From a virus, in the IMG/VR virus record IMGVR_UViG_3300042868_010856, positions 1-26,296 of that record: a DNA stretch of 26,296 bases; one strand, written 5' to 3'. The stretch's first letter is position 1. Each line of letters starts with the position of its first letter. The notes below the pieces were generated by a model. The model did no database searches. It saw nothing but the letters and a program-made list of their open reading frames with translations, and had not been told where the DNA came from. Below are positions 18,971-26,296 of this stretch, piece by piece. Made by a program: the position numbers and the translations under genes.

Positions 18971-21838
18971 GTGAACCTATTCCTAGAAACCGTGCTCCCC
19001 TCTGGAGGCACATACTGTGTCGTCGGCATCGGGTCTGGACGCACGAGACAAAAATTCCTTACCTCCTTGGACGCCGTTCAAGAAGCTGCTACCCAGCTCG
19101 ACACCAGTGGCATCGACGCCTATTTCGCGCTGGCTTCATTCAACGCCAACAGCCGCAAGGCTGATGACGCAAGCGAACTGCGTTCGTTTTTTGTAGACCT
19201 TGACTGCGGTGAGGGTAAACCCTACGAAGCCGCGGCGGATGCCGCCCAAGCTCTGTCTGTGTTCGTGGCCGAGACGGGTTTGCCAAGTCCCATCGTGGTT
19301 CATTCAGGCGGCGGTGTGCATGCGTACTGGCCGTTCACTGAGGCTGTGCCTGTGGCCAAGTGGTTACCCGCTGCGCGCGCTTTCAAGGCCCTGTGCGTTG
19401 AGCACAAGTTGGGCATCGACTTGTCGGTCACGGCCGACGTGGCCCGTATCCTGCGCGTACCCGGCACCTACAACTACAAGCTGACTGATAACCCCCGCCC
19501 CGTGCAGATTGCTGTGTGGGGTGCGCAAACGCCGTTTGAGACCCTGTTGGAGTTCCTCCCTACCCCTGCGCTGGACTTGAGCGCTGCGCGCGCCTACGGC
19601 CACGATGGTGTGACCGCGGCACTGGCCCAAGGTGACCTGCCCCCATGCAATTTCCAACGCCTCGTGCGCAAGAGCGTCAAGGGGTCGAGCGGGTGTAATC
19701 AGATCGCTATTGCCATAAAAGACGCGGCAATCTTGGATGAGCCCCTGTGGCGCGCGGCTCTGTCGGTTGCGTGGAACTGTGAAGACGCCGAGCAAGCCAT
19801 CCATGCATTGTCGAAGCGTCACCCGGACTACACCCCCGAGAACACGCTGGAGAAAGCTCAACGTACTTCGGGTAAACCCTATACCTGTGACTGGTATCGC
19901 CAAAATAACCCCAGTGGGTGCGAAGGGTGCACACACCGCATCACGAGCCCTATCGTGCTTGGCAAACGCATTGAGGAAGCTACCGCCACAGATGGCGTGT
20001 ACTCGCTGGAGACCGTGATCACCCCGGACAACGAAGTGGTGCAGACCCGCGTGTCTATCGAGATTCCTGCATACCCCTTCCCGTACTTCCGTGGGGCCAA
20101 GGGGGGCGTGTACCGCAAAGATACCGGGCCAGAAGGTGAACCGATAGAGATTGAAGTTTACCCACATGACCTATATGTAACAGCACGGTTCTATGATTCC
20201 AACGAGCATGGTGACGGTGAAGGCGAACTGGTGGGTATCAACCTACATCTCCCACACGACGGCGTTCGCCGCTTCCATGCCCCCGTAGCGGCTCTCATGA
20301 CCAAGGACCGCATGCGTGATTTGCTCGTCAAGCACGGTGCGATTATTTTTGGCAAACAAGTAGACACACTTATGGCATACCTTGCATCGGCTATCCGCGG
20401 GTTACAAACCCGCCTCGCATCAAACCGCACCCGCAGCCAGATGGGCTGGACCTCGGAGAACACCTTCGTGGTGGGCGAACTCGAATACACCGCAGACACA
20501 ACCAAACTGGCACCCCCCGCCAGCGGTACGCGGGACTTGGCCCCACTGCTGCACAGCAAAGGCTCACTGGAGGAATGGTGCAAAGTCATCAACTTCTACG
20601 ACCGCCCGGGACTTGAAGGCCACGCCTTCGCACTGTTTGTGGGTTGGGGCTCCCCCCTGCTGCAGCTGCTGAACAACCAGCAAGTCCGTGGTGCAGTGCT
20701 GAACTTGGTGTCCAACGAATCCGGCACGGGTAAGACCACCGTGCAAATGGCCATCAACTCGATCTTCGGACACCCCTCTGAGCTGCTCATGGGCCAACGC
20801 GACACCACCGCGTCGAAGTTTCACCGTCTGGGCACGCTCAACAGCATCTGCATGACCATCGACGAGATGACCAACGAAACGCCCGAGGGTATCTCCACCA
20901 TCGTGTACGGCGCAACGACTGGCCGTGGTGCACACCGCATGGACCCTCAAACCAACAAACTGCGCACGAACAACACCTCATGGTGCTCGTTTACTGTTAC
21001 CTCCAGCAACGCTGTGATGGCTGACGCACTCTCTACCTTCCGCTCGGCGGTGGATGGAGAACTCAAGCGGGTGATCGACTTGCACATCAGCATTCCTCCC
21101 GGCGTGCCCAAAGCAGAGTCCGACGAGGTGTTCGCCCCTCTGGCCGACAACTACGGTTTGGCGGGACCGGTCTTCATACAGTACGTCATGAACCACCGGG
21201 ACTGGGTGGAGAACATGCTGCAGAAGATGCAAGCCAAGGTCGACGCTGAGATGGGTCTGGTGCGCGGTGACCGCTTCTATTCCGCTGTGCTGGCCGTGGC
21301 ATTCACCGCCGCGCTGATCGGACGCCGTATAGGTCTGCACAGCATTGACATGGAGCGTGTCTACCAATACGCCATCGCCACGGTAGGCAGCATCAAGCAA
21401 GCCAACAGCACGACCGTGGGTAACACCGAGGTGCTGGCCCAAGAGACGCTGGCCAAGTTCATCAACGAGAACGTGAACAACACCCTGATCATCAACGGCA
21501 ATAAGGGCGCAGACATTGCAGCCCCCGTTCAGATGCCGCGTGGTGAGCTGCGCATGCGATACGAGCCGGACACCGGGGAGCTGGTCATCGTGGCCCAAGA
21601 CCTGCGCAAGTACTTTGTGGAGCGCCGGGTGGACTTCCGCTCAAGCTTGCACGCACTCAAGGCATCGGGAGTTCTCAAGGTGCCCGCCAAAGGCTCGGAG
21701 TGGACAGTTGTGCGTCGCCCCGCCGCGGGTGCCATCGGCAACATGGCCGGCTCACCAACCCGATGCTACGTGTTTGACGGCGCGAAACTGGGGGTGATGA
21801 ATGCAATCAACGCCGAAAACGGAACCGCCGCCGGTTGA
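18971..21838 (+). CDS. Primase-helicase (AEP-type primase fused to an ATPase/helicase domain)
   Basis: A 955-aa replication protein with a GTG start after GTGAGGATAC. The N-terminal domain looks like an archaeo-eukaryotic primase: FFVDLDCGEG (Asp76, Asp78), HSGGGVHAYW (His117) and DVARILRVPGTYNYK (about 156-170). A helical region follows, then a Cys cluster (TCDWYRQNNPSGCEGCTHR) that may bind zinc. The C-terminal half is a P-loop ATPase: NESGTGKTT with Lys588 and CMTIDEMT with Asp631 and Glu632, in the style of DUF927/superfamily 3-like phage helicases. It would unwind DNA and lay primers for the family A polymerase. It overlaps the next gene by 38 bp. Confidence 0.88.
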   Translation: MNLFLETVLPSGGTYCVVGIGSGRTRQKFLTSLDAVQEAATQLDTSGIDAYFALASFNANSRKADDASELRSFFVDLDCGEGKPYEAAADAAQALSVFVAETGLPSPIVVHSGGGVHAYWPFTEAVPVAKWLPAARAFKALCVEHKLGIDLSVTADVARILRVPGTYNYKLTDNPRPVQIAVWGAQTPFETLLEFLPTPALDLSAARAYGHDGVTAALAQGDLPPCNFQRLVRKSVKGSSGCNQIAIAIKDAAILDEPLWRAALSVAWNCEDAEQAIHALSKRHPDYTPENTLEKAQRTSGKPYTCDWYRQNNPSGCEGCTHRITSPIVLGKRIEEATATDGVYSLETVITPDNEVVQTRVSIEIPAYPFPYFRGAKGGVYRKDTGPEGEPIEIEVYPHDLYVTARFYDSNEHGDGEGELVGINLHLPHDGVRRFHAPVAALMTKDRMRDLLVKHGAIIFGKQVDTLMAYLASAIRGLQTRLASNRTRSQMGWTSENTFVVGELEYTADTTKLAPPASGTRDLAPLLHSKGSLEEWCKVINFYDRPGLEGHAFALFVGWGSPLLQLLNNQQVRGAVLNLVSNESGTGKTTVQMAINSIFGHPSELLMGQRDTTASKFHRLGTLNSICMTIDEMTNETPEGISTIVYGATTGRGAHRMDPQTNKLRTNNTSWCSFTVTSSNAVMADALSTFRSAVDGELKRVIDLHISIPPGVPKAESDEVFAPLADNYGLAGPVFIQYVMNHRDWVENMLQKMQAKVDAEMGLVRGDRFYSAVLAVAFTAALIGRRIGLHSIDMERVYQYAIATVGSIKQANSTTVGNTEVLAQETLAKFINENVNNTLIINGNKGADIAAPVQMPRGELRMRYEPDTGELVIVAQDLRKYFVERRVDFRSSLHALKASGVLKVPAKGSEWTVVRRPAAGAIGNMAGSPTRCYVFDGAKLGVMNAINAENGTAAG

Positions 21839-22043
21839 CATCATTACCCTGAACGGGTCGGAGTACCTGATCAACTGGAAGCGCCTCACCCGGGGCGCGT
21901 CCTTCTTCATGCCAACCACAGCTACACCGAAACAAGCCGAAGAGGCACTGGTGGACGCAGCACGAGAGCTGAACATGGAGTTCGAAGTACGCGCCCGGTG
22001 TGAGTACGGGCGGTACGGCGTGCGGGTCTGGCGGGTTTACTGA
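21801..22043 (+). CDS. Small conserved phage protein of unknown function
   Basis: An 80-aa protein that starts inside the primase gene. After a Pro-rich leader come LNGSEYLINWKRLTRGASFFMP and a C-terminal FEVRARCEYGRYGVRVWRVY that looks like a compact beta motif. No known domain. Its end overlaps the end of the minus-strand gene by 7 bp. Confidence 0.72.
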   Translation: MQSTPKTEPPPVDIITLNGSEYLINWKRLTRGASFFMPTTATPKQAEEALVDAARELNMEFEVRARCEYGRYGVRVWRVY

Positions 22044-25000
22044 TTACGTATCGAGGCGCGAGCCTCACGCAGCCAGCCAACCAACTCCACTTCGATGCGG
22101 CGCACTTTTTCCAGTTGCGCTTTGCGCTCTTCCATGCTCATAGAAGCTGCCGAGGCTTTGCTGTTGAGGAAGTTCTTGTACCCCCGGGTGTCCGAAAGCT
22201 CAGCCAGTGCTGAGTTGATGCCCTGCGCCAGAATCAAATCCTGCTCATGCACCTTCATGTACTCTTCGGCGCGGTTTGGGTCGTACTTGGCCAACTCCCG
22301 CATGGTGTTGAGCTTGGGCACGGTTTTCTCGCGCATATCGTAGAACTCGTTGACCCGGCGCGTGCCGACTGGGTCATACAAGAAGTTGCTCAGCATCCAG
22401 TATTTGTTCATCGGACGGTCGATGCGGTCTGGGTTGATCAACTGGTCGGTAGCCATCGTCAGCATGCCTGAGACCGAGCCGAAGTAGCCTTGCAGGAAGT
22501 TGTCGATCTTGATCGGAGAGATGGTCGCTCCCTCACCAAACGTGCTGCTGGTGAAGTTTGCAATCGCCTTGGCCAACTCGCTGGTGTTTGAGCGCACGCG
22601 CTGGCTCGATACCAATTCCTGCTGAAACGTGCCTTCGAGCTGTTCGCCAGTAAAGAACGAGTAATTTGTCCACGCTTCCAATACTGGCTTGATCGCAGCA
22701 GGGACAGGCACCGTGCGGCCGAGGTACTGCTCGAACGCATACTTGAGGGCCGTGATCGACGCTTCGGCAGCTTCCATATCCTCTGGCGTGCCGTTGCGAC
22801 GGAAATACTCCAGCGCCATCTCAACGGGCACCTTGTAGATCGCAGACAGTTCTTCTGGCACTGGGAGCTTAAACCCACCGGGGAGCAGCCAGTTGTTGTT
22901 GCGGGTGCGCAGGTCGGCTTCTTCGTACTCATCTTCCCCGCTCATCATGATTGCGTAGATAGCGGAGAACATAGCCATGGTGGCTACCTTGCTGGCAAAC
23001 AAACGCCGTGCCTGAGCCCTACCCACCGATGCACTTGCGCTTTTGCCGGTCGCTGCACGGTACAGCACGTCCATACCTTGTATGTAGGCGTTGAAGAACG
23101 GGATAGTAGCGGTCAGCGTGGGCATGATAGCCCCAGCGCCGCGGCGTCGGAAGTTGATGAACTCACGGGCCCGAGTCTGCGCCAGCAGGGCGTCGTCCTG
23201 CGATTCCTTCATGGTCTGTTCGTAGATTGCTTTACGCACAGCCAAGTCAGAGGCGCGGGTGATGCCGTCGAGCTTGTGCAGCAACCCTTTAAGCGGCCCC
23301 CGTGCCTTGAACCCCAAGTCATACATGATGGAGTCCATGGGGTTGCGCGTGTCGAAATCGTAGTCGCCGGTGATACCTAGCTGGCCAAACTTCTCCACTG
23401 ATGGGTGCCGCTTGCCCATGACCTCATACGCGGCGATCGTCACAAAATTGCGCAGTGCCGGCAGAATGATGGCATAGGGATTCTGCACCCCAGACGTTGC
23501 AAACGCACGCTGGATGTCGTTGATAACCTGCCGCACCGCGAAGGGAGGCATAGACGTAATGGTCTTGCGCAGCAAGTTGGACGGACCCGAAAACAAATCA
23601 ACGATCACGCCTTTTGGCTGCGCCATGTCTTTAAACGCTAATACGTCCCAGCGAGATGGCAGCTCGAAGAATACTTTCTCACCTTTGACGTAGGACTGCA
23701 CGAGCTTTTCAGTGGGCGCTGCGCCAGCGCGCTGCCCCAAAAACTTGGCGTAGCCCATGTCCTCCATCATACGCAGTGTGGTGAGCGTAGCGTCCTGCTG
23801 CACGATTTGGTTCAGCATCCACCCAGCGGTCTTGGTAAAGTTGTTCAGCACATCGCCTACTTCGCGCTCTTGGGTCGTTACGAGCTCAGGCAGTTTGCCC
23901 AGTTGTGCAATACCGCCGCCTGTGCGCTTAGAAGAGCGAAACTTGGTAGCAAATTCTTCAATGCGGTCGAACGGCACGTAGTCGGTGGCATCTCTCCATG
24001 CCTTACCTTCTTCGGGGGTCAAACGCCCCACAGACACCATCTTGTCGATCAGCTCGAAGCGCATTTTGTCCATCTTGGCTTTGATCAGGGCCAGTTCAGG
24101 ATTGGCGGCGTACTCTGCCAGTGCAACGTCGATCTGCTCGTCGGCGGTGCGGGAGTCTTTTAGCGACAGCTTGTTGATAGAGAACTTAGTTTCGCCAGCA
24201 GCGTTCGACTTGCGAAGCGCGTCCAGACGCAATGCTTCCAACATCTTGGAGAACTGCGCCATGCCGCGGTCAAATGAGATGCCCTTGCTCTTGGCCCATG
24301 TCTGCACGTCGGTCAGCACCTCCTTCATGGAGGGGACGCCGTCTTCGACGCCGGTTTCGTACTGGCCGGTTTCCTTGTTCTTGATCAGCGAGCCGTCCGT
24401 AAACCATGTAGTCAGTAGCTTGCTGGTGTCCTGTGCCTGACGGTACAGACCCATAGGGTTCAAGATACCCTTGGCAGTGCGCACTGCGCCGTCGAACAGC
24501 AGGTTGATCTTGGTCTCCATCGACGCGCCCGCGTCAGCCGTCAAGGTGCGGAACCGATCGCCAAACGTCACCCCTTCAGCCGTAGTAAACGCTTCTACCA
24601 TTTGCTTAGCCGCGGTCTTGATGAGTCCGGGTTCGTCCTTCATGAGCTCACTGGACTCTACGATCTCGTCAAAGTCGGACTTGGTGGCTGGCTTCATAGC
24701 CTGTTTGGACTGCTTGCGTACCGCGGGCTCGTCACCCATACCGGGCTCTACGTTGGTACCTGCCTCGGCAATCTGCATGTCCCGGCCAGTGTCCAGCATG
24801 GAATCTACGGCGATGAGGGCCTCGGCCAGCGCGGTGTTCTCAGTCGTAGGACTGATACCCAACATCTGCAGCACGGACTTGGCAAACGCAGTGAACGCAT
24901 TGGTGCGTTGGTACGGAATCTTCTGCAGCTCCGCTTGGAACTCGGGGTTGGACATGGCCTCCGATGCAAACTCGCTCAGGTTCTTCAGGCCGTAGGTGTC

Positions 25001-26296
25001 GGCCAGTGCAGGGTTGGCCTTGCGCACGTAGTCCATCACAGCGCGCAGCTTGCGCACCCCGGCGTTCTGTACGGTACCGGCGTTCTCCGCGGCAATCAAG
25101 CGGTGAACGAAACCATGCACTGTCTCGTGCAAGACCGTGTGCGAATCAACCTCGCGCAGTATTGCCGTATCCGTACTGGGGATGTATTGGCCAGACGCAT
25201 CTAGCGCCGGGTTCACTGTCACCTTTGGCAAGTTCTTGTTGCGCATCAGTCGGTTGGCAACCAACTTGTCGATTGGGCTGAACCCCTTGCCTGTGGCAAT
25301 CTCTTGGAGCGCCGCACGGGTATCTCCAGCTTGCGCCGCCGCGGTCAGGGGTTGCGTGGCTACGCCCCGCCCGGTGCCGTCTACCGCAACTTGGGGACCC
25401 TCTGGGAACAACGGCATTGTGAGGCTGTCTTTTGGCTGTGCCGGCGCGTCTTGCTGCGCACGCGACTCCTTTAGAGCCTGTGCCTGACGTGCCACCACCA
25501 GCTTGCGGGCCTCCGCGTCTGACATAGGCTCGATCATCTGCTGCGCGCCGCGCGCTGCCACGCCGCCGGGTAGTGTCCCAATAGGCTCTAGCCGTGTGCG
25601 GTCTACCGGCTGAGCATCGGCTGCTGGGGCTGGCTGCGCGTCGGCGCGGCGTGGGGGCATACCCTTCGGGGTTTCTGGTAGGGGCGCAGGTGCCTGTTGG
25701 GCCTCTTCCGCTTGGGGCAAGCCTTGGGCGCGGCGTACTGCAGCGTCGTACTTTTTCAGGAACGCTGGGTTGTTGCGGTTGGCCTCCAAAATTTGGTTGG
25801 CCTCGTCGTACCCCGGAGCCTTTACATCCTGCATAGCACGCACCAACTCGTCAAACGCAGCGTCCTGCTCGGTTACTGCAGGGGGAGCAGCTCGCGCAAC
25901 GCTAGGTTTTGCTCCAGCAGGTCCGTCACTAGGTACCACTCCAGCGGTGTCAGGTGTTTTAATTCCTGCGGCATCGGGCTGCTCAATGGGCTCGACAGGT
26001 GCGCCCACGCTAGGCTCAGCTGCGCTTCGTTTACGCGATCGCTTAGGTTGAACGTCTGTCGCTGTAGCTGTTGTGTCACTAGGAGCCTCCACGAATTCTG
26101 CCGCTTTAGGCGCGAGGATTTCGCGCAATACCTTGGCCCGGTCGGTCTTGCCTTCGACAAGCTTGGGGTCTGCGTCGACCATGGCTTGCACTTGCTCGGG
26201 GGTCTTGCCCACCACGTTGGTCTCAAACCAGTTCTTAGACGAGCGCATCGGTTTGCCGATGCCTTGGAGTTCTTCCAAGGTAATAGCTCCGGGTAC
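22037..26296 (-). CDS. Very large polyvalent/internal-virion protein, LPD38-like (5' partial)
   Basis: At least 1419 aa, open to the window edge. A TTG at 26278 could start it, but the frame runs on without a stop, so it is treated as partial. Numbering below is from that TTG. Residues about 60-330 are Pro/Ala/Gln-rich and disordered. DSHTVLHETVHGFVHRL around 378-394 carries HEXXH (384-388) with a further His392, a zincin-like protease motif. A long helical region follows. FINFRRRGAGAIMPTLTATI then PFFNAYIQGMDVLYRAATGK, near 1035-1085, matches the LPD38 domain of large polyvalent proteins, which phages package and inject. Expected role: ejected virion protein. Its transcription is opposite to the replication module. 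Confidence 0.85.
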   Translation of the reverse strand, partial: VPGAITLEELQGIGKPMRSSKNWFETNVVGKTPEQVQAMVDADPKLVEGKTDRAKVLREILAPKAAEFVEAPSDTTATATDVQPKRSRKRSAAEPSVGAPVEPIEQPDAAGIKTPDTAGVVPSDGPAGAKPSVARAAPPAVTEQDAAFDELVRAMQDVKAPGYDEANQILEANRNNPAFLKKYDAAVRRAQGLPQAEEAQQAPAPLPETPKGMPPRRADAQPAPAADAQPVDRTRLEPIGTLPGGVAARGAQQMIEPMSDAEARKLVVARQAQALKESRAQQDAPAQPKDSLTMPLFPEGPQVAVDGTGRGVATQPLTAAAQAGDTRAALQEIATGKGFSPIDKLVANRLMRNKNLPKVTVNPALDASGQYIPSTDTAILREVDSHTVLHETVHGFVHRLIAAENAGTVQNAGVRKLRAVMDYVRKANPALADTYGLKNLSEFASEAMSNPEFQAELQKIPYQRTNAFTAFAKSVLQMLGISPTTENTALAEALIAVDSMLDTGRDMQIAEAGTNVEPGMGDEPAVRKQSKQAMKPATKSDFDEIVESSELMKDEPGLIKTAAKQMVEAFTTAEGVTFGDRFRTLTADAGASMETKINLLFDGAVRTAKGILNPMGLYRQAQDTSKLLTTWFTDGSLIKNKETGQYETGVEDGVPSMKEVLTDVQTWAKSKGISFDRGMAQFSKMLEALRLDALRKSNAAGETKFSINKLSLKDSRTADEQIDVALAEYAANPELALIKAKMDKMRFELIDKMVSVGRLTPEEGKAWRDATDYVPFDRIEEFATKFRSSKRTGGGIAQLGKLPELVTTQEREVGDVLNNFTKTAGWMLNQIVQQDATLTTLRMMEDMGYAKFLGQRAGAAPTEKLVQSYVKGEKVFFELPSRWDVLAFKDMAQPKGVIVDLFSGPSNLLRKTITSMPPFAVRQVINDIQRAFATSGVQNPYAIILPALRNFVTIAAYEVMGKRHPSVEKFGQLGITGDYDFDTRNPMDSIMYDLGFKARGPLKGLLHKLDGITRASDLAVRKAIYEQTMKESQDDALLAQTRAREFINFRRRGAGAIMPTLTATIPFFNAYIQGMDVLYRAATGKSASASVGRAQARRLFASKVATMAMFSAIYAIMMSGEDEYEEADLRTRNNNWLLPGGFKLPVPEELSAIYKVPVEMALEYFRRNGTPEDMEAAEASITALKYAFEQYLGRTVPVPAAIKPVLEAWTNYSFFTGEQLEGTFQQELVSSQRVRSNTSELAKAIANFTSSTFGEGATISPIKIDNFLQGYFGSVSGMLTMATDQLINPDRIDRPMNKYWMLSNFLYDPVGTRRVNEFYDMREKTVPKLNTMRELAKYDPNRAEEYMKVHEQDLILAQGINSALAELSDTRGYKNFLNSKASAASMSMEERKAQLEKVRRIEVELVGWLREARASIRNQ

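Noticed and set aside
19364-20167. Antisense open frame of 267 codons opposite the primase gene
   Set aside because: The plus strand carries clear primase motifs here. The antisense product has no motif and no ribosome-binding site.
23078-25487. Several plus-strand frames inside the giant minus-strand gene
   Set aside because: All are 74-200 codons with no motifs, and the minus-strand frame is uninterrupted with recognisable domain segments.
1-26296. CRISPR array, insertion sequence or integrase/attachment site
   Set aside because: No regularly spaced repeats, no transposase or recombinase motif, and no long terminal repeats were seen.

Overview
The window is part of the genome of a tailed double-stranded DNA phage (or a prophage of one). 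It has a complete replication module, dozens of short head-to-tail genes with ATGA-type start/stop overlaps, HNH endonucleases, and one very large virion-type protein. There are no ribosomal, tRNA or core bacterial metabolic genes and no integrase. High GC, sigma70-like promoters and clear Shine-Dalgarno sequences point to a Gram-negative host. A betaproteobacterial (Burkholderiales-like) host is my guess from codon use and protein style, not something the sequence proves.

Layout. (1) 1-5342, + strand: a MoxR-type AAA+ ATPase, an unknown protein, a metallopeptidase/VWA protein (DUF2201-like), three small conserved phage proteins, and a protein I place tentatively in DUF3150. These genes are linked by repeated copies of a 14-bp palindrome, GTCTAA-N2-TTAGAC. 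In four copies the left arm supplies the stop codon of the upstream gene. (2) 5332-11743, + strand: about 23 small, translationally coupled genes. They include several single-membrane-segment microproteins, a secreted Rap1a/Tai-like protein, a zinc-finger/HNH gene with its own promoter, a DUF6378-like protein, and a VRR-NUC nuclease at the end. (3) 11744-22043, + strand: the replication and recombination module. It holds an HNH endonuclease with its own promoter, a family A DNA polymerase, a Cas4/RecB-like PD-(D/E)XK nuclease, a small HNH-like protein, tandem terminators, an SNF2-type helicase, a strong sigma70 promoter, two small conserved proteins, a probable ssDNA-binding protein, a small HTH protein, a structured intergenic element, and a primase-helicase fusion. 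(4) 22037-26296, - strand: one very large polyvalent or internal-virion-like protein, still open at the window edge and convergent with the replication module.

How the parts may work together. The primase-helicase, polymerase and SSB-like protein would make up the replisome. The VRR-NUC, PD-(D/E)XK and SNF2 proteins would handle recombination and DNA processing. The MoxR/VWA/DUF3150 group would form an ATP-driven remodelling machine whose target is not visible here. The minus-strand gene belongs to the structural or ejection half of the phage.

The best candidate for something undescribed is the MoxR-VWA operon together with its seven-copy palindrome. Two copies lie inside coding sequence and are written with TTA/CTA leucine codons. 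Other points worth a look are a hairpin that appears to bring a distant ribosome-binding site next to its start codon, a tandemly duplicated gene pair, and a three-way-junction element between the HTH and primase genes.
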